Positions 8,209 to 17,368 are shown, counted from the stretch's first letter. The stretch is DNA of 64,000 nt from Guptibacillus hwajinpoensis (GCF_020171785.1 NZ_JAIVAE010000002.1:62001-126000); one strand, 5' to 3'. The notes: generated by a model from the sequence alone, not told the origin. Numbers and translations: made by a program.

Positions 8209-9093
8209 TTACTGATCAAGGTTCAGTGAGTTAACGAGGGCAGTCTTATATGAATTAAGTTCTGTGAATCCTTCAAATTGATGTAGCATTCCTTTAAAAA
8301 TAAAGCGCCGTGGATTTGGTTCATTCACTTCTTTCATGAGAAACTGAACTGTTTCAAGGAGCTCTTTCCTTTTGTTTTCTTCTATCCTCATTGTCTTAAT
8401 AGTTGAAAACATATTCGTTAAGATAGAGGATGGCGACTGCTTTTGGCAGTTTTCCGTTTGACTGCTTTTTTCAAAAATGACGGAAGCTTGCTTCAAGGTT
8501 AGAAAAGGCTCAGCATTGCCTTCGATCATGCCATTTACCATGTCATTTAACCGTTTTAGAATGAATCGAGGAAGCTCTTCTAAGTCAAAATCCGCATTCT
8601 GCAGGACAATTAACTTGATATAAGAGGAGAACATACCATCTAGAAGCAAGACGCAATCTGGCAAAATAGGGGTAATGCGCTCACCATATAAGTCCTGGAT
8701 ACTACTTGCAAGCGTCTGAAGGGACTCCATTCTAATCTTCAAAATCAGTTCATCGATTTCTTTGTTCATCGAAATAGCTTGTTCCCTGAATTGCATAATA
8801 ATAAACTCTTTATGCTGCACGATTTCTCGCGCTTGCACATACAGCAACTTTTCAAGACGTTCTTCTGGGGTAAAAGAATCTAGTTTTGCATCGGATATTT
8901 TCTTTTTTAATATCTCATAATAATAAGAAAAGATGGAGTATAGTACGTCATCTTTTGATTGAAAATGAAGGTAAACGGCTCCTTTAGAAATTCCACTTTC
9001 ATTGGCGATTTCCTGTATCGATGTTGAATGGAATCCTTTTCGAGCAAAAAGTTGCATGGCCGTTTCAAGGATGTGTTTCTTTTTTTCGTTCAT
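8209..9093 (-). CDS. TetR-family repressor of the adjacent RND pump
   Basis: A 294-aa TetR-type regulator. The N-terminal HTH covers about residues 5-50 (ILETAMQLFARKGFHSTSIQ, then SGISKGAVYLHFQSKDDVL), followed by an unusually long ligand-binding domain (typical TetR about 190-220 aa). The ATG at 9093 has AGAGGTGG upstream and is preferred over the longer frame. It is divergent from the SwrC-like gene. TGACC-N4-GGTCA and a related site lie at both promoters, so it probably represses both itself and the pump until a pump substrate binds. Confidence 0.88.
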   Translation of the reverse strand: MNEKKKHILETAMQLFARKGFHSTSIQEIANESGISKGAVYLHFQSKDDVLYSIFSYYYEILKKKISDAKLDSFTPEERLEKLLYVQAREIVQHKEFIIMQFREQAISMNKEIDELILKIRMESLQTLASSIQDLYGERITPILPDCVLLLDGMFSSYIKLIVLQNADFDLEELPRFILKRLNDMVNGMIEGNAEPFLTLKQASVIFEKSSQTENCQKQSPSSILTNMFSTIKTMRIEENKRKELLETVQFLMKEVNEPNPRRFIFKGMLHQFEGFTELNSYKTALVNSLNLDQ

Positions 9094-9135
9094 CTTCCAC
9101 CTCTGTTCGTCAGAAATAAACTGACCGGCTTTTAC

Positions 9136-9149
9136 TGACCGATTGGTCA
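9136..9149. promoter_or_regulatory. TetR operator 1
   Basis: Perfect palindrome TGACC-GATT-GGTCA, 43 bp upstream of the repressor start. A further TGACCGG half-site lies at 9122-9128. Confidence 0.65.
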
Positions 9150-9230
9150 TGAACATTATATCATGTTCAAAGTTTTTTTCCTAATCCTACTTTAATTAAG
9201 TAATAATCTTTATATGGTAAACAATATATC

Positions 9231-9259
9231 TTGAATTATATTGGTTTATTCAGTATAGT
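9231..9259 (+). promoter_or_regulatory. Promoter of the RND pump gene
   Basis: TTGAAT and TATAGT with a 17-bp spacer; the predicted start is near 9266, right at operator 2. Confidence 0.68.
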
Positions 9260-9268
9260 GATCATGTA

Positions 9269-9284
9269 ATGACCAGTCAGTCAT
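9269..9284. promoter_or_regulatory. TetR operator 2
   Basis: ATGACCAGTCAGTCAT shares the TGAC/GTCA arms with operator 1 and covers the predicted transcription start of the pump gene, an ideal place for repression. Confidence 0.6.
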
Positions 9285-9313
9285 AAAAGTGGAGAAAAAG
9301 GAGTGGAAGTTGC

Positions 9314-12300
9314 TTGAGAAAGCTGATTCAATTTTCGTTAAATAATAAGTTTGCAGTTTGGCTGTTAACTATTATTATCACAGTTGCAGGATTGTACTCA
9401 GGTTTTAATATGAAAATGGAGACAATCCCAAATATTAATACCCCATTAGTATCAGTAACAACTGTTTACCCGGGAGCAACACCTGAAGAAGTGTCTAAGA
9501 AAGTATCAGAACCGATTGAAAATAAAGTAGAAAGTCTTTCGGGTGTAAATGTCGTAAGTTCATCTTCATTCGAAAATGCATCGAATGTTCAAATTGAATA
9601 TAACTTTAGTAAAAACATGGATGAGGCTGAGGATGAAGTACGAGAAACTTTGCAGTCACTTACATTACCTGATGAAGTACAGGATCCAAATGTATCACGA
9701 TTAAGTTTTAATGCATTTCCGGTCATGTCGCTAAGTGTTTCTGAAGATGATCGTTCACTGACAGAATTAACCCAGCGTGTCGAAGAAGATGTCCTTCCTG
9801 CCATTGAAGGGGTCGAAGGAGTCTCATCTGTTTCGATTGCCGGCCAGGAAGTGGAAGAAATTTCTTTTTCATTTAAAGAAGACAAGATGAAAGAGTTGGG
9901 GCTAGATGAAGAAACCGTTAAGAATCTAATTAAAGGTTCTTCTGTCAATATCCCTCTTGGTTTATATAACTTTGAGGATAACCAAAAAGCTGTTGTTGTT
10001 GATGGTAATGTTTCTTCATTAGAAGATTTAAAAGAGTTAGAGATACCCGCTATGCCACAGCAAAGTCAAGCTGCCCAAGCACCTCAAGCAGGAGCAACTC
10101 AAGCACCTTCCGCAAGCGCGGCCCAAGATCCTTCTGCATCTCAAGCAGGAGCTAGTGAAGGGCAGCCGAAAATACCGACCGTTCAGCTTCAAGAAATCGC
10201 AGATATTGAATTAGTTGGTGAAGCGGAATCGATTTCTCGAACGAATGGGAAGGAATCAATTGGGATTCAAGTAACAAAGAGTGCAGATGCAAACACGGTT
10301 GATGTAGTGAACGGTGTGAAAGACGAAATTGCATCACTTGAGGATGAGAACAATGAGATGAGTATTGTCACGATATTCGATCAGGGTGAGCCGATCGAAG
10401 AATCAGTTAGCACAATGCTGAACAAGGCGATCATCGGTGCTATTTTTGCCGTTCTCATTATTTTATTATTCTTACGTAACATACGATCTACGTTAATTTC
10501 CGTTATTTCTATACCATTGAGCTTGCTAATTGCTTTATTGGTGTTGAACCAGTTAGACATTACGTTAAATATCATGACGTTAGGCGCGATGACTGTTGCG
10601 ATTGGTCGTGTGGTTGATGACTCGATTGTCGTTATTGAAAACATTTATCGACGGATGGCGATCAAAGGCGAACAGTTGAAAGGGAAAGAACTCATTACGG
10701 AAGCGACAAAAGAAATGTTCCTTCCAATCATGTCTTCGACAATTGTAACAATCGCCGTCTTTTTACCACTAGGTCTCGTTCAAGGCCCAGTTGGCGAACT
10801 ATTCTTACCTTTCGCCTTAACCATTGTATTTGCGTTATTAGCTTCTTTACTTGTTGCGATTACAATCGTGCCTGCGATGGCTCACTCTCTCTTTAAGAAA
10901 GGGCTAGTGAAAAAAGGGAAGGAACCTGAGCACAAAGAAGAGGGCAACGGCCGTCTTGCTCATCAATACAAAAAAATATTAAATTGGACGTTAAATCACA
11001 AACTGATCACGTTCGGTGCGAGTATTCTTGTTTTAGTAGGAAGTTTATTCCTTGCTCCGATCGTAGGCGTCAGCTTCTTGCCATCTGATCAAGAGAAGAT
11101 GATCGTAGCAACATATAACCCGGAGCCTGGTGAAACAACGGAAAATATTAATAACCTTGCTCTTGATGCAGAAGACTACTTCTTAGATAAAGAAGATGTG
11201 GACACCATTCAATACTCCGTTGGTGGAGAAAATCCAATGAATCCAGGAGCTAGTAATCAAGTTCTCTTCTTTGTTAGTTATGATGAAGAGACAGAAGGAT
11301 TCGAAGATGAACGTAAGTCAGTTCTCGAAGATTTGAAGCAACTGAGTGAAAAAGGTGAATGGGGTTATCAGGATATTTCAGCTTCTGGTGGAAGCAACCA
11401 AATTACCCTTGTAGTAAATGAAGAAAATATGAGTGATCTAGGTCCGGTTGTAGAAGATGTGACAGCTGTGCTTGAGAAAGAAGACAACCTTTCGAATATT
11501 AGTTCAAGTATTTCAGAGTCCTATGATCAATTCACAATCGTAGCGAACGCTGAAAAGCTAAGTGAATTTGGTTTAACAGCTGGTCAAATCGGAATGGAGC
11601 TTCGTAATACTGGGGAAGCGCCTGTTCTTACAACTGTTGAAAAAGATGGAGAAGCATTGAATGTTGTTCTTCAAGTAAATGAAAAGACGTTTGAAGATAA
11701 AAGTGATTTAGAAGAAGCGACGATTCAGTCACCATTAGGTATAGAAGTACCTCTTAGTGAAGTCACTACAATTGAAGAAGGTCAATCATCAAATACGATC
11801 ACACGTCGCGATGGCAAAGTGTACGCGAACGTAACAGCTGAAGTACTCGATGATAATATTGGACAGGTTTCGGCAGATGTACAGGAAGCCATTGATGAAA
11901 TGGATTTACCTGATTCTTCAGAGGTCACTCTTGGTGGTGTCACTCAAGATATCAATGAATCATTCACGCAGCTTGGTTTAGCCATGCTAGCCGCGATTGC
12001 CATTGTTTATCTTGTCCTTGTTATTACATTCGGAGGCGGTCTTGCTCCGCTCGCCATTTTGTTCTCACTACCATTTACCGTTATTGGCGGACTCGTTGGA
12101 TTACTAATTGCTGGTGAAACGATAAGTATTTCATCGCTAATAGGGATGTTAATGCTAATTGGTATTGTTGTAACAAATGCGATTGTGTTAATTGACCGTG
12201 TTATTCATAAAGAAAAAGAAGGGTTCACGACGAGAGAAGCTTTAATAGAAGCCGCTGGTACGCGTCTTCGTCCGATCTTAATGACGGCTCTTGCAACGAT

Positions 12301-12472
12301 TGGTGCTCTAGCGCCGCTTGCGTTTGGTCTAGAAGGTGGAGCGCTTATTTCTAAAGGACTTGGTGTAACTGTTATTGGAGGACTAACAAGCTCAACTCTC
12401 TTAACGCTTATCATCGTCCCTGTTGTTTATGAATTCTTCATGAAATTTAGAAGGAAACCGAAAAGTGAATAG
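9314..12472 (+). CDS. swrC: SwrC/AcrB-family RND efflux transporter
   Basis: A 1052-aa proton-driven RND pump. Topology is TM1 (about 15-33), a large extracytoplasmic loop (about 40-355), a TM bundle (about 365-540), a second loop (570-870) and a final bundle (880-1040). The core has the family residues GRVVDDSIVVIENIYR in TM4 and GIVVTNAIVLIDRV in TM10. A low-complexity insert rich in Ala, Gln, Ser and Pro occupies about 245-285 and looks like a recent expansion. Start TTG with AAAGGAG upstream. B. subtilis SwrC (YerP) exports surfactin; the substrate here is inferred only as a toxic amphiphile. Confidence 0.88.
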   Translation: MRKLIQFSLNNKFAVWLLTIIITVAGLYSGFNMKMETIPNINTPLVSVTTVYPGATPEEVSKKVSEPIENKVESLSGVNVVSSSSFENASNVQIEYNFSKNMDEAEDEVRETLQSLTLPDEVQDPNVSRLSFNAFPVMSLSVSEDDRSLTELTQRVEEDVLPAIEGVEGVSSVSIAGQEVEEISFSFKEDKMKELGLDEETVKNLIKGSSVNIPLGLYNFEDNQKAVVVDGNVSSLEDLKELEIPAMPQQSQAAQAPQAGATQAPSASAAQDPSASQAGASEGQPKIPTVQLQEIADIELVGEAESISRTNGKESIGIQVTKSADANTVDVVNGVKDEIASLEDENNEMSIVTIFDQGEPIEESVSTMLNKAIIGAIFAVLIILLFLRNIRSTLISVISIPLSLLIALLVLNQLDITLNIMTLGAMTVAIGRVVDDSIVVIENIYRRMAIKGEQLKGKELITEATKEMFLPIMSSTIVTIAVFLPLGLVQGPVGELFLPFALTIVFALLASLLVAITIVPAMAHSLFKKGLVKKGKEPEHKEEGNGRLAHQYKKILNWTLNHKLITFGASILVLVGSLFLAPIVGVSFLPSDQEKMIVATYNPEPGETTENINNLALDAEDYFLDKEDVDTIQYSVGGENPMNPGASNQVLFFVSYDEETEGFEDERKSVLEDLKQLSEKGEWGYQDISASGGSNQITLVVNEENMSDLGPVVEDVTAVLEKEDNLSNISSSISESYDQFTIVANAEKLSEFGLTAGQIGMELRNTGEAPVLTTVEKDGEALNVVLQVNEKTFEDKSDLEEATIQSPLGIEVPLSEVTTIEEGQSSNTITRRDGKVYANVTAEVLDDNIGQVSADVQEAIDEMDLPDSSEVTLGGVTQDINESFTQLGLAMLAAIAIVYLVLVITFGGGLAPLAILFSLPFTVIGGLVGLLIAGETISISSLIGMLMLIGIVVTNAIVLIDRVIHKEKEGFTTREALIEAAGTRLRPILMTALATIGALAPLAFGLEGGALISKGLGVTVIGGLTSSTLLTLIIVPVVYEFFMKFRRKPKSE

Positions 12473-12477
12473 AGAAT

Positions 12478-12516
12478 AAAAAACGGAGGTCTCTCGAGAT
12501 AGAGACCTCCGTTTTT
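12478..12516 (+). terminator. Terminator after the RND pump gene
   Basis: A 16-17 bp GC-containing stem (AAAACGGAGGTCTCT / AGAGACCTCCGTTTT) with T tract. Confidence 0.92.
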
Positions 12517-12547
12517 ATATTTAAATGATTATTAGCGCCTATGAAAT

Positions 12548-12573
12548 GTGTACAATTTGCCATTTTCGGGAAA
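12548..12573 (+). promoter_or_regulatory. Possible SigB promoter of the RsbR paralogue
   Basis: GTGTAC and GGGAAA separated by 14 bp resemble the SigB consensus (GTTTAA, 12-15 bp, GGGWAW); the -35 matches only 4 of 6. Confidence 0.35.
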
Positions 12574-12612
12574 CAATGAGTTATCAATGATTATTATAGG
12601 AGAGACATAACA

Positions 12613-13455
12613 ATGGATAAAGTTGAATCAATGTATGTCGAGTACTTTCATGAGCGACTTGAAGAAATAGGAGAAAAGTGGACAAACAGGCTTCAACTTT
12701 TAGTTGACGAAAAGGAAGCAACGGATACTGCCGTACTTAAAGTACCGGAACTAAAAAATGAAATTAAACTGTTTTGTTCTGATTTTGTTAAGCAAATGAT
12801 ATTTCAAGAATCAAATAATCGAGATGTACAAGAATGGGCAGGTCGAATAGTTGAAATCTTTTCGAGTCATACATTTTCTTTGCAACAATCGGTAGCGAGC
12901 CTTACTAATTTAAGACAAATCCTCTGGGATGTCATGGTGGAGTTCAGTTCAGAGCAGGAGCATCCAATTGAAGCGAGCCGACTAGCAGGGTGGGGCAGTT
13001 ATATGAACAAATCGTTTGATTTGCTATTGCATAAAGTAACTGTCTATACGAATCAACTCAATGAAGAGCAACTTGCGGCACAGCAGACAAAAATTACTGA
13101 ACTTAGCGTTCCTATTATTCCGATCTCAGAAGATATCGGCGTATTGCCTCTTATCGGAACAATTGATACTTACCGTGCATCACTTATTCAACGAAAGGGG
13201 ATCGAACGAAGCTCAGAACTTCAATTATCCTATCTTGTAATTGATCTATCCGGCGTTCCAATTATGGACACGATGGTAGCGAACGAAATTTTTCAACTCA
13301 TTAAAATGCTTGATCTATCCGGCGTGGAATCCATTTTAACTGGCATTCGACCTGAAATTGCTCAAACAGCGGTACAGCTTGGGATTGATTTTACAAACGT
13401 AAATACTTATGCTCATCTTCATCAAGCGTTAAGAGCCATCTTACCATCTTCTTAA
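12613..13455 (+). CDS. RsbR-type stressosome protein (paralogue 1)
   Basis: A 280-aa RsbR-family protein: a non-haem globin-like N-terminal half, a linker near 155 and a C-terminal STAS domain at about 160-277. STAS hallmarks are PIIPISEDIGVLPLIGTID, then VIDLSGVPIMDTMVANEI and TGIRPEIAQTAVQLGID. The Thr residues in MDTMV and EIAQT correspond to the two RsbT-phosphorylated threonines of RsbRA. Such proteins form the 1.8-MDa stressosome with RsbS and RsbT and gate SigB activation. None of rsbS, rsbT or rsbX lies next to it, so it is an orphan co-antagonist like RsbRB-RD. Confidence 0.87.
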   Translation: MDKVESMYVEYFHERLEEIGEKWTNRLQLLVDEKEATDTAVLKVPELKNEIKLFCSDFVKQMIFQESNNRDVQEWAGRIVEIFSSHTFSLQQSVASLTNLRQILWDVMVEFSSEQEHPIEASRLAGWGSYMNKSFDLLLHKVTVYTNQLNEEQLAAQQTKITELSVPIIPISEDIGVLPLIGTIDTYRASLIQRKGIERSSELQLSYLVIDLSGVPIMDTMVANEIFQLIKMLDLSGVESILTGIRPEIAQTAVQLGIDFTNVNTYAHLHQALRAILPSS

Positions 13456-13460
13456 AACGG

Positions 13461-13496
13461 TTAAAGCCTCAGAGGAATATTCTTCTGAGGCTTTAA
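13461..13496. terminator. Terminator between RsbR paralogue 1 and the convergent gene
   Basis: Stem TTAAAGCCTCAGA / TCTGAGGCTTTAA with an AT-rich loop; it overlaps the stop codon of the convergent minus-strand gene. Confidence 0.8.
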
Positions 13497-13828
13497 TCGA
13501 GGCACGTAAGGTGAGTATGAAGACATTGATAATCACCGTGTTTAAGAAGAAAGAGAGCTAAAATATACTGACTATGCTGTTTGAGGATCTCTATGTTGAA
13601 GAAAAACTGTTTAGAAAGTTCGCGATAAGGTAATTTCTTTGATTTGAATATTTTTACAACAAGCGCTTCGGTTGCTGCAATTTTCCAGGCTGCTTCTTTA
13701 CACAAGTTCCGAACTTTGTCCTCACTAGGCATTTTAGCAGGGAGCTTTAGAAGAGAAATACGAAAGTGACGAAGTTGTTCCTGATAGCGAATGATTTCAT
13801 GTTGAAGCAAATAATCGACCTTTATCAT
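13493..13828 (-). CDS. Orphan SigI C-terminal-domain-like protein
   Basis: A 111-aa protein whose whole length resembles the C-terminal part of the heat-inducible sigma factor SigI. It has an EI.RYQEQLRHFRISL-like helix, a KKLPYRELSKQ segment, then ILKQHSQYILALFLLKHGDY, which parallels the SigI DNA-binding end (TIERNRKYIIA...GD). Region 2 of a sigma factor is absent, so it cannot by itself bind core polymerase and open a promoter. It has its own consensus promoter (13888-13916). It may be a DNA-binding or RsgI-binding modulator. The SigI relationship is from remembered sequence and needs a profile search. Confidence 0.55.
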   Translation of the reverse strand: MIKVDYLLQHEIIRYQEQLRHFRISLLKLPAKMPSEDKVRNLCKEAAWKIAATEALVVKIFKSKKLPYRELSKQFFFNIEILKQHSQYILALFLLKHGDYQCLHTHLTCLD

Positions 13829-13887
13829 AATTCAAACACCTGGCTACTTTCCATTAGTATTTAATGACCATACGCTGTAATGTGTTG

Positions 13888-13916
13888 ATTATACGACTAA
13901 GCTGTGGAGTGGTCAA
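13888..13916 (-). promoter_or_regulatory. Consensus SigA promoter for the SigI-like gene
   Basis: On the minus strand TTGACC and TATAAT have a 17-bp spacer; the predicted start is near 13882, about 55 nt before the ATG. Confidence 0.82.
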
Positions 13917-14013
13917 TGGGCCAATATTGGTAAAAAAAGCGATCCAATCTAGGTATATAGTATGGTTCTTCAATAAGAACGTCATGTACGATACTTAAGT
14001 TCAAAAACGTGTT

Positions 14014-14064
14014 GTTCTTAAACAAAACCTGAACGATCGTCCAGGTTTTGTTTAAGAACGTTTT
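14014..14064 (-). terminator. Terminator of the HAD hydrolase gene
   Basis: An 18-bp perfect stem (GTTCTTAAACAAAACCTG / CAGGTTTTGTTTAAGAAC) with a 10-nt loop; A/T tracts flank it on both strands. Confidence 0.85.
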
Positions 14065-14073
14065 TATATTGTG

Positions 14074-14745
14074 CTACTTAACCCAATTTGTAAGATGACT
14101 TAAGTTCTCATAGATGGAATCAGGAACAAGGTTAAGCTGTTCAACGGGCAAGTTGTTACGATTAATCCACGCAGTATGGAATCCAAAATTCTTGGCACCT
14201 GAAATATCCCATCCATTTGAAGACATAAAGAGAATATTTTCTCGACTTAATTCAAGAAAGTTCAGCGCATGGGTATAAGAGGCAGGTGTGGGTTTATACT
14301 GTTTAATATCATCCGCACTAATAACATAATCCAGGTATTCAGCAAGAGGTGACTGCTTAACAAGAGGGTCAAGCATATCGTGAGACCCGTTCGAGAATAT
14401 GGCAAGCGTGATGCCTTCGGCTTTCAGGTCCTTTAATACTTGTGGTACTTCTTCATACACTGAAAGTTGCTGGTAAGCTTGAAGTAGCGCTTCTTCGTTT
14501 TGTTGAGTAAGCTTTTCGCCTACTTCCTCTACAGCATATCGGAGGGCATCGCGCGTCACCTGTGAAAATGGTTGATAGTTTCCCATCATTTGACGTAAGT
14601 AGCTGTATTCAAGCTGTTTCTTGCGCCATGTTTGGCTGATTTGATCGCCATTATTGGGATAAAGTTCTTCACATTTTTTAGTCACAGAAAAAACATCAAA
14701 TAAAGTTCCATATGCATCAAATACAAAAGCTTTTAATTGACTCAT
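14074..14745 (-). CDS. Haloacid dehalogenase type II (HAD hydrolase)
   Basis: A 223-aa protein of the L-2-haloacid dehalogenase subgroup. The nucleophile motif FDAYGTLFDV has Asp10, motif II is IFSNGSHDML near 110, the motif III Lys region is DIKQYKPTPASYTHAL near 145, and the acidic motif is FMSSNGWDISGAKNFGFHTA near 170. These fit true 2-haloacid dehalogenases (SSNGWD rather than the DDxxxD of phosphatases). The start at 14745 follows AAAGGAGG by seven bases; the longer frame has no ribosome site. It would release halide from short 2-halo acids in the cytoplasm. Monocistronic. Confidence 0.85.
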   Translation of the reverse strand: MSQLKAFVFDAYGTLFDVFSVTKKCEELYPNNGDQISQTWRKKQLEYSYLRQMMGNYQPFSQVTRDALRYAVEEVGEKLTQQNEEALLQAYQQLSVYEEVPQVLKDLKAEGITLAIFSNGSHDMLDPLVKQSPLAEYLDYVISADDIKQYKPTPASYTHALNFLELSRENILFMSSNGWDISGAKNFGFHTAWINRNNLPVEQLNLVPDSIYENLSHLTNWVK

Positions 14746-14954
14746 ATCCATCCTCCTTTTGTCCAATTCTGTTAGTTCCCTCATTATGGTTTCGTAAAAC
14801 CTCTTGAAATAATGAATGTAAAGATGATCAGACTGATTGCAACATCTCCATCTTTTTTAAATAAAAATAGTTAAATGGACCGTGGCGTTAGGATGGAACA
14901 TTGTAGGAAAATTATGCTAGACTAAACGTAGAAAGTTCTTTTATGGAGGGGCAT

Positions 14955-15509
14955 ATGAAGAGTGATGGAGAACCAAATTGGTTGAAAGATTGGGGAGCAC
15001 CGCTATTATTCGCTATTATTCTGGCATTTGTCGTTAAAATGTTTGTAATGGCGCCGTACATTGTAGAAGGGGCTTCCATGGACCCTACGCTACATGATGG
15101 CGATCGCCTCCTTGTTAATAAGTTTATTTCATATGTTCAGGAGAGTCCTGAACGAGGAGACATCATTATTATTAAGGATGAAGATGCAAAGAAGCATTAT
15201 GTTAAGCGCGTAATTGGGTTACCTGGAGATATCGTTGAAATGAAGCAAGATAAGCTTTACGTAAATGAAACCGAGTTGAAAGAGCCCTACCTGGATGCGA
15301 ACCGAGATGATGCGAAGACGATGGGAATGAGGTTAACAGAAGATTTTGGGCCTGTTGAAGTTCCTGATGGTCAGCTATTTGTCATGGGAGATAATCGGTT
15401 AAGAAGCATGGATAGTCGGAATGGACTTGGCAAAATAGAACTTGAAGAAGTTGTCGGAAAGGCCGAAGTTGTCTGGTATCCGTTTCAAGATGTAAGACCG
15501 ACAAAGTAA
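14955..15509 (+). CDS. sipS: Type I signal peptidase
   Basis: A 184-aa Gram-positive (P-type) signal peptidase with one N-terminal TM helix (about 15-33). The catalytic Ser41 lies in EGASMDPTL and the general-base Lys near 81 in HYVKRVIGLPGD, followed by MGDNRLRSMDSR. It cleaves signal peptides of Sec and Tat substrates on the outer membrane face. The ATG at 14955 is chosen because GGAGGGG lies just before it; the ATG at 14943 overlaps that ribosome site. Bacilli often carry several sip paralogues, so the exact symbol is uncertain. Confidence 0.9.
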   Translation: MKSDGEPNWLKDWGAPLLFAIILAFVVKMFVMAPYIVEGASMDPTLHDGDRLLVNKFISYVQESPERGDIIIIKDEDAKKHYVKRVIGLPGDIVEMKQDKLYVNETELKEPYLDANRDDAKTMGMRLTEDFGPVEVPDGQLFVMGDNRLRSMDSRNGLGKIELEEVVGKAEVVWYPFQDVRPTK

Positions 15510-15510
15510 G

Positions 15511-15545
15511 AAAAGAGGAAGGGCATCATGCTCTTCCTCTTTTTG
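15511..15545 (+). terminator. Terminator after the signal peptidase gene
   Basis: Stem AAAGAGGAAGGGC / GCTCTTCCTCTTT (one G.T pair) plus T5. Confidence 0.88.
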
Positions 15546-15815
15546 TTACGGTTTTGAAATACTTGAAACAAAACGTTAATGGTTCTTCTTTCCCTAAAAT
15601 GTGGATTGATTACCATTCAGAAAAAATGGGTTTGCTTTAAAGTAGTGGCTTCTAAGTCTTGATATGAAAGGTTTTATAAGCCAGATTCCATCTTTTAATC
15701 CAAAAGTGCCTCTGGTATGGATTACCGGTAAAGGAAGTTATTACGGTCTTTTAGACTAGTAATCTTGTGATATTCTCATCATGTAAGAAATTTCACCAAT
15801 CAGGGAGGAATCACA
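15546..15815. other. Intergenic region before the CAP protein gene
   Basis: No supported gene here. A 10-bp palindrome TTACCGGTAA lies at 15722-15731 and could be an operator. GGGAGG at 15803-15808 is the ribosome site of the next gene. No clear SigA promoter could be chosen. Confidence 0.4.
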
Positions 15816-16643
15816 TTGAAAAAATCAATTATTCTAGGTGTCACAGCGGCAGCAGCCCTGCTGGCAGCAAATCCATCAGCAAGTTCTGCAAGCGAAGGAA
15901 ATCAATTCGCAAATGCGGAGGTAAAAGCTCAAACTTTCCAGGTCAACAACATAAATGAACTTCAATCCATTCTTGACCGTTTTGAAAAACAATATAATAT
16001 CTCAATTAACGACTCAATTAATTTAGATCAGCTTCTTCAACAGGCAACTGAGCAAGCCGACCAAGCGCCTAAAGCAGAAGCCCCAGTAGAAGAAAAGGCA
16101 GAAGCACCTAAAGCGAAAGCCCCGGTAGAAAAGGCAGAAGCGCCTGAAGCGAAAGCACCGGTAGAAGAAAAGGCAGAAGCGCCTGCAGAAACTGAGCCAG
16201 TCCCTTCAGAGTCAAATCAAGCTGAACAAGCCGAACCTACAAAAGAAACAGAAGCTGAGACAGGCCTATCAGAATTTGAACAGCAAGTTGTGAACCTTAC
16301 AAATGAAGAACGCGCAAAAGCTGGTCTATCTGCACTTGAAGTAGATACTGAGCTTAGTAAAGTAGCACAGGCGAAATCTGAAGATATGAGAGACAATAAC
16401 TACTTTGCTCACAACAGCCCGACTTACGGATCACCATTTGATATGATGAATCAATTTGGTGTAGATTATCAATCAGCGGGTGAAAACATCGCAAAAGGGC
16501 AACAAACACCTGAAGAAGTAGTCAATGCATGGATGAACAGTGAAGGTCACCGTAAAAACATTATGAATGGTAGCTTTACTCACATTGGTGTTGGCTATGT
16601 AGAAGAAGGCAACATTTGGACGCAGCAATTCATTGGGAAATAA
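15816..16643 (+). CDS. Secreted CAP/SCP-domain protein (YkwD-like)
   Basis: A 275-aa secreted protein. A Sec signal peptide covers about 1-27 (MKKSIILGVTAAAALLAA, cleavage near SSA-S). A linker near 85-140 is built from imperfect repeats of EAPVEEKA/EAPKAKAPVEK units. A CAP domain fills about 148-275 (VVNLTNEERAKAGLSALEVD, FAHNSPTYGSPFDMM, SAGENIAKGQ, NSEGHRKNIMN). The CAP His/Glu residues are kept. Start TTG with GGGAGG upstream. Bacillus homologues are exported or spore-associated; the role is not known. The repeat-rich linker is typical of wall-spanning spacers. Confidence 0.88.
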   Translation: MKKSIILGVTAAAALLAANPSASSASEGNQFANAEVKAQTFQVNNINELQSILDRFEKQYNISINDSINLDQLLQQATEQADQAPKAEAPVEEKAEAPKAKAPVEKAEAPEAKAPVEEKAEAPAETEPVPSESNQAEQAEPTKETEAETGLSEFEQQVVNLTNEERAKAGLSALEVDTELSKVAQAKSEDMRDNNYFAHNSPTYGSPFDMMNQFGVDYQSAGENIAKGQQTPEEVVNAWMNSEGHRKNIMNGSFTHIGVGYVEEGNIWTQQFIGK

Positions 16644-16650
16644 ATAGAGT

Positions 16651-16678
16651 GAACCCATCCTTACGGATGGGTTTTTTT
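16651..16678. terminator. Terminator after the CAP gene
   Basis: Stem ACCCATCC / GGATGGGT, tetraloop TTAC, T7. Confidence 0.9.
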
Positions 16679-16681
16679 GTA

Positions 16682-17368
16682 TTACTTTGATACCTCCGTT
16701 TTGTTCTTTTTAAGTATTTTGCTACCCTCTCTTTTACTGAGTGGAGCTAAAGGATGTGCATTCATAAAGGTCGCAACTGTTTCCGGTGCTGTCTTTGAGT
16801 ATTCACGAAGAGCCCATCCGATAGCTTTTTGGATAAAAAATTCTTTTGAATCGGAATGCAATAAAATCACTTGTTTTAAAAGCGGCCAGTCTGTCGTTTC
16901 TTTATAAGAAAGTTGGAAGAGAATTGCGCTTCGGTTTAGCCACATGTTCTCGCTTTTTATCCATTTATCAATAACGGGCTTAATTTCTTCTGGATGTTGT
17001 TTGAAATAATTTCCTGCACTGTTCCCGGAAAGGCTATCAACTGTATCCCACCATGACTTTGTCACGATCAGCTGTTCAATAAGAGCGATGGACTCTTTTG
17101 GGAAATGCTTAACGTGGCCGAGTAAGTCCAGCGCTACGTTTTGATATTCGCGCTCTGATAACAACCATAGTTCCTGAAGTAAAGGACGAATTTCCTGAAA
17201 ATCAAGGATACGTTCCTGTTTTAAAACCGTTTTAACTGCTTTTCTTCTTTCAGGCGTTTTAACTCCGAGAAAGGGAAAGTGATTTCGCATATACTTTTCC
17301 ATCTTTTTAGCTTCTTCTTTGTTTTGTACAGCTTCAAGCTCTTCTTGTATTCGATCTAATTTAATCAC
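16682..17368 (-). CDS. AlkD-like DNA alkylation repair protein
   Basis: A 228-aa all-helical HEAT-like-repeat protein of the AlkC/AlkD family, which removes N3- and N7-alkylpurines as a DNA glycosylase. Family motifs are MRNHFPFLGVKTPERRK, the central SWWDTVDSLSGNSAG (with the catalytic-type WD and Asp) and KEFFIQKAIGWALREYSKTA (Trp/Arg of the DNA cleft). The GTG at 17368 is preferred because AGAGGAG stands seven bases upstream. It overlaps nothing and ends 4 bp from the preceding terminator, so it is probably monocistronic. Confidence 0.86.
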   Translation of the reverse strand: MIKLDRIQEELEAVQNKEEAKKMEKYMRNHFPFLGVKTPERRKAVKTVLKQERILDFQEIRPLLQELWLLSEREYQNVALDLLGHVKHFPKESIALIEQLIVTKSWWDTVDSLSGNSAGNYFKQHPEEIKPVIDKWIKSENMWLNRSAILFQLSYKETTDWPLLKQVILLHSDSKEFFIQKAIGWALREYSKTAPETVATFMNAHPLAPLSKREGSKILKKNKTEVSK

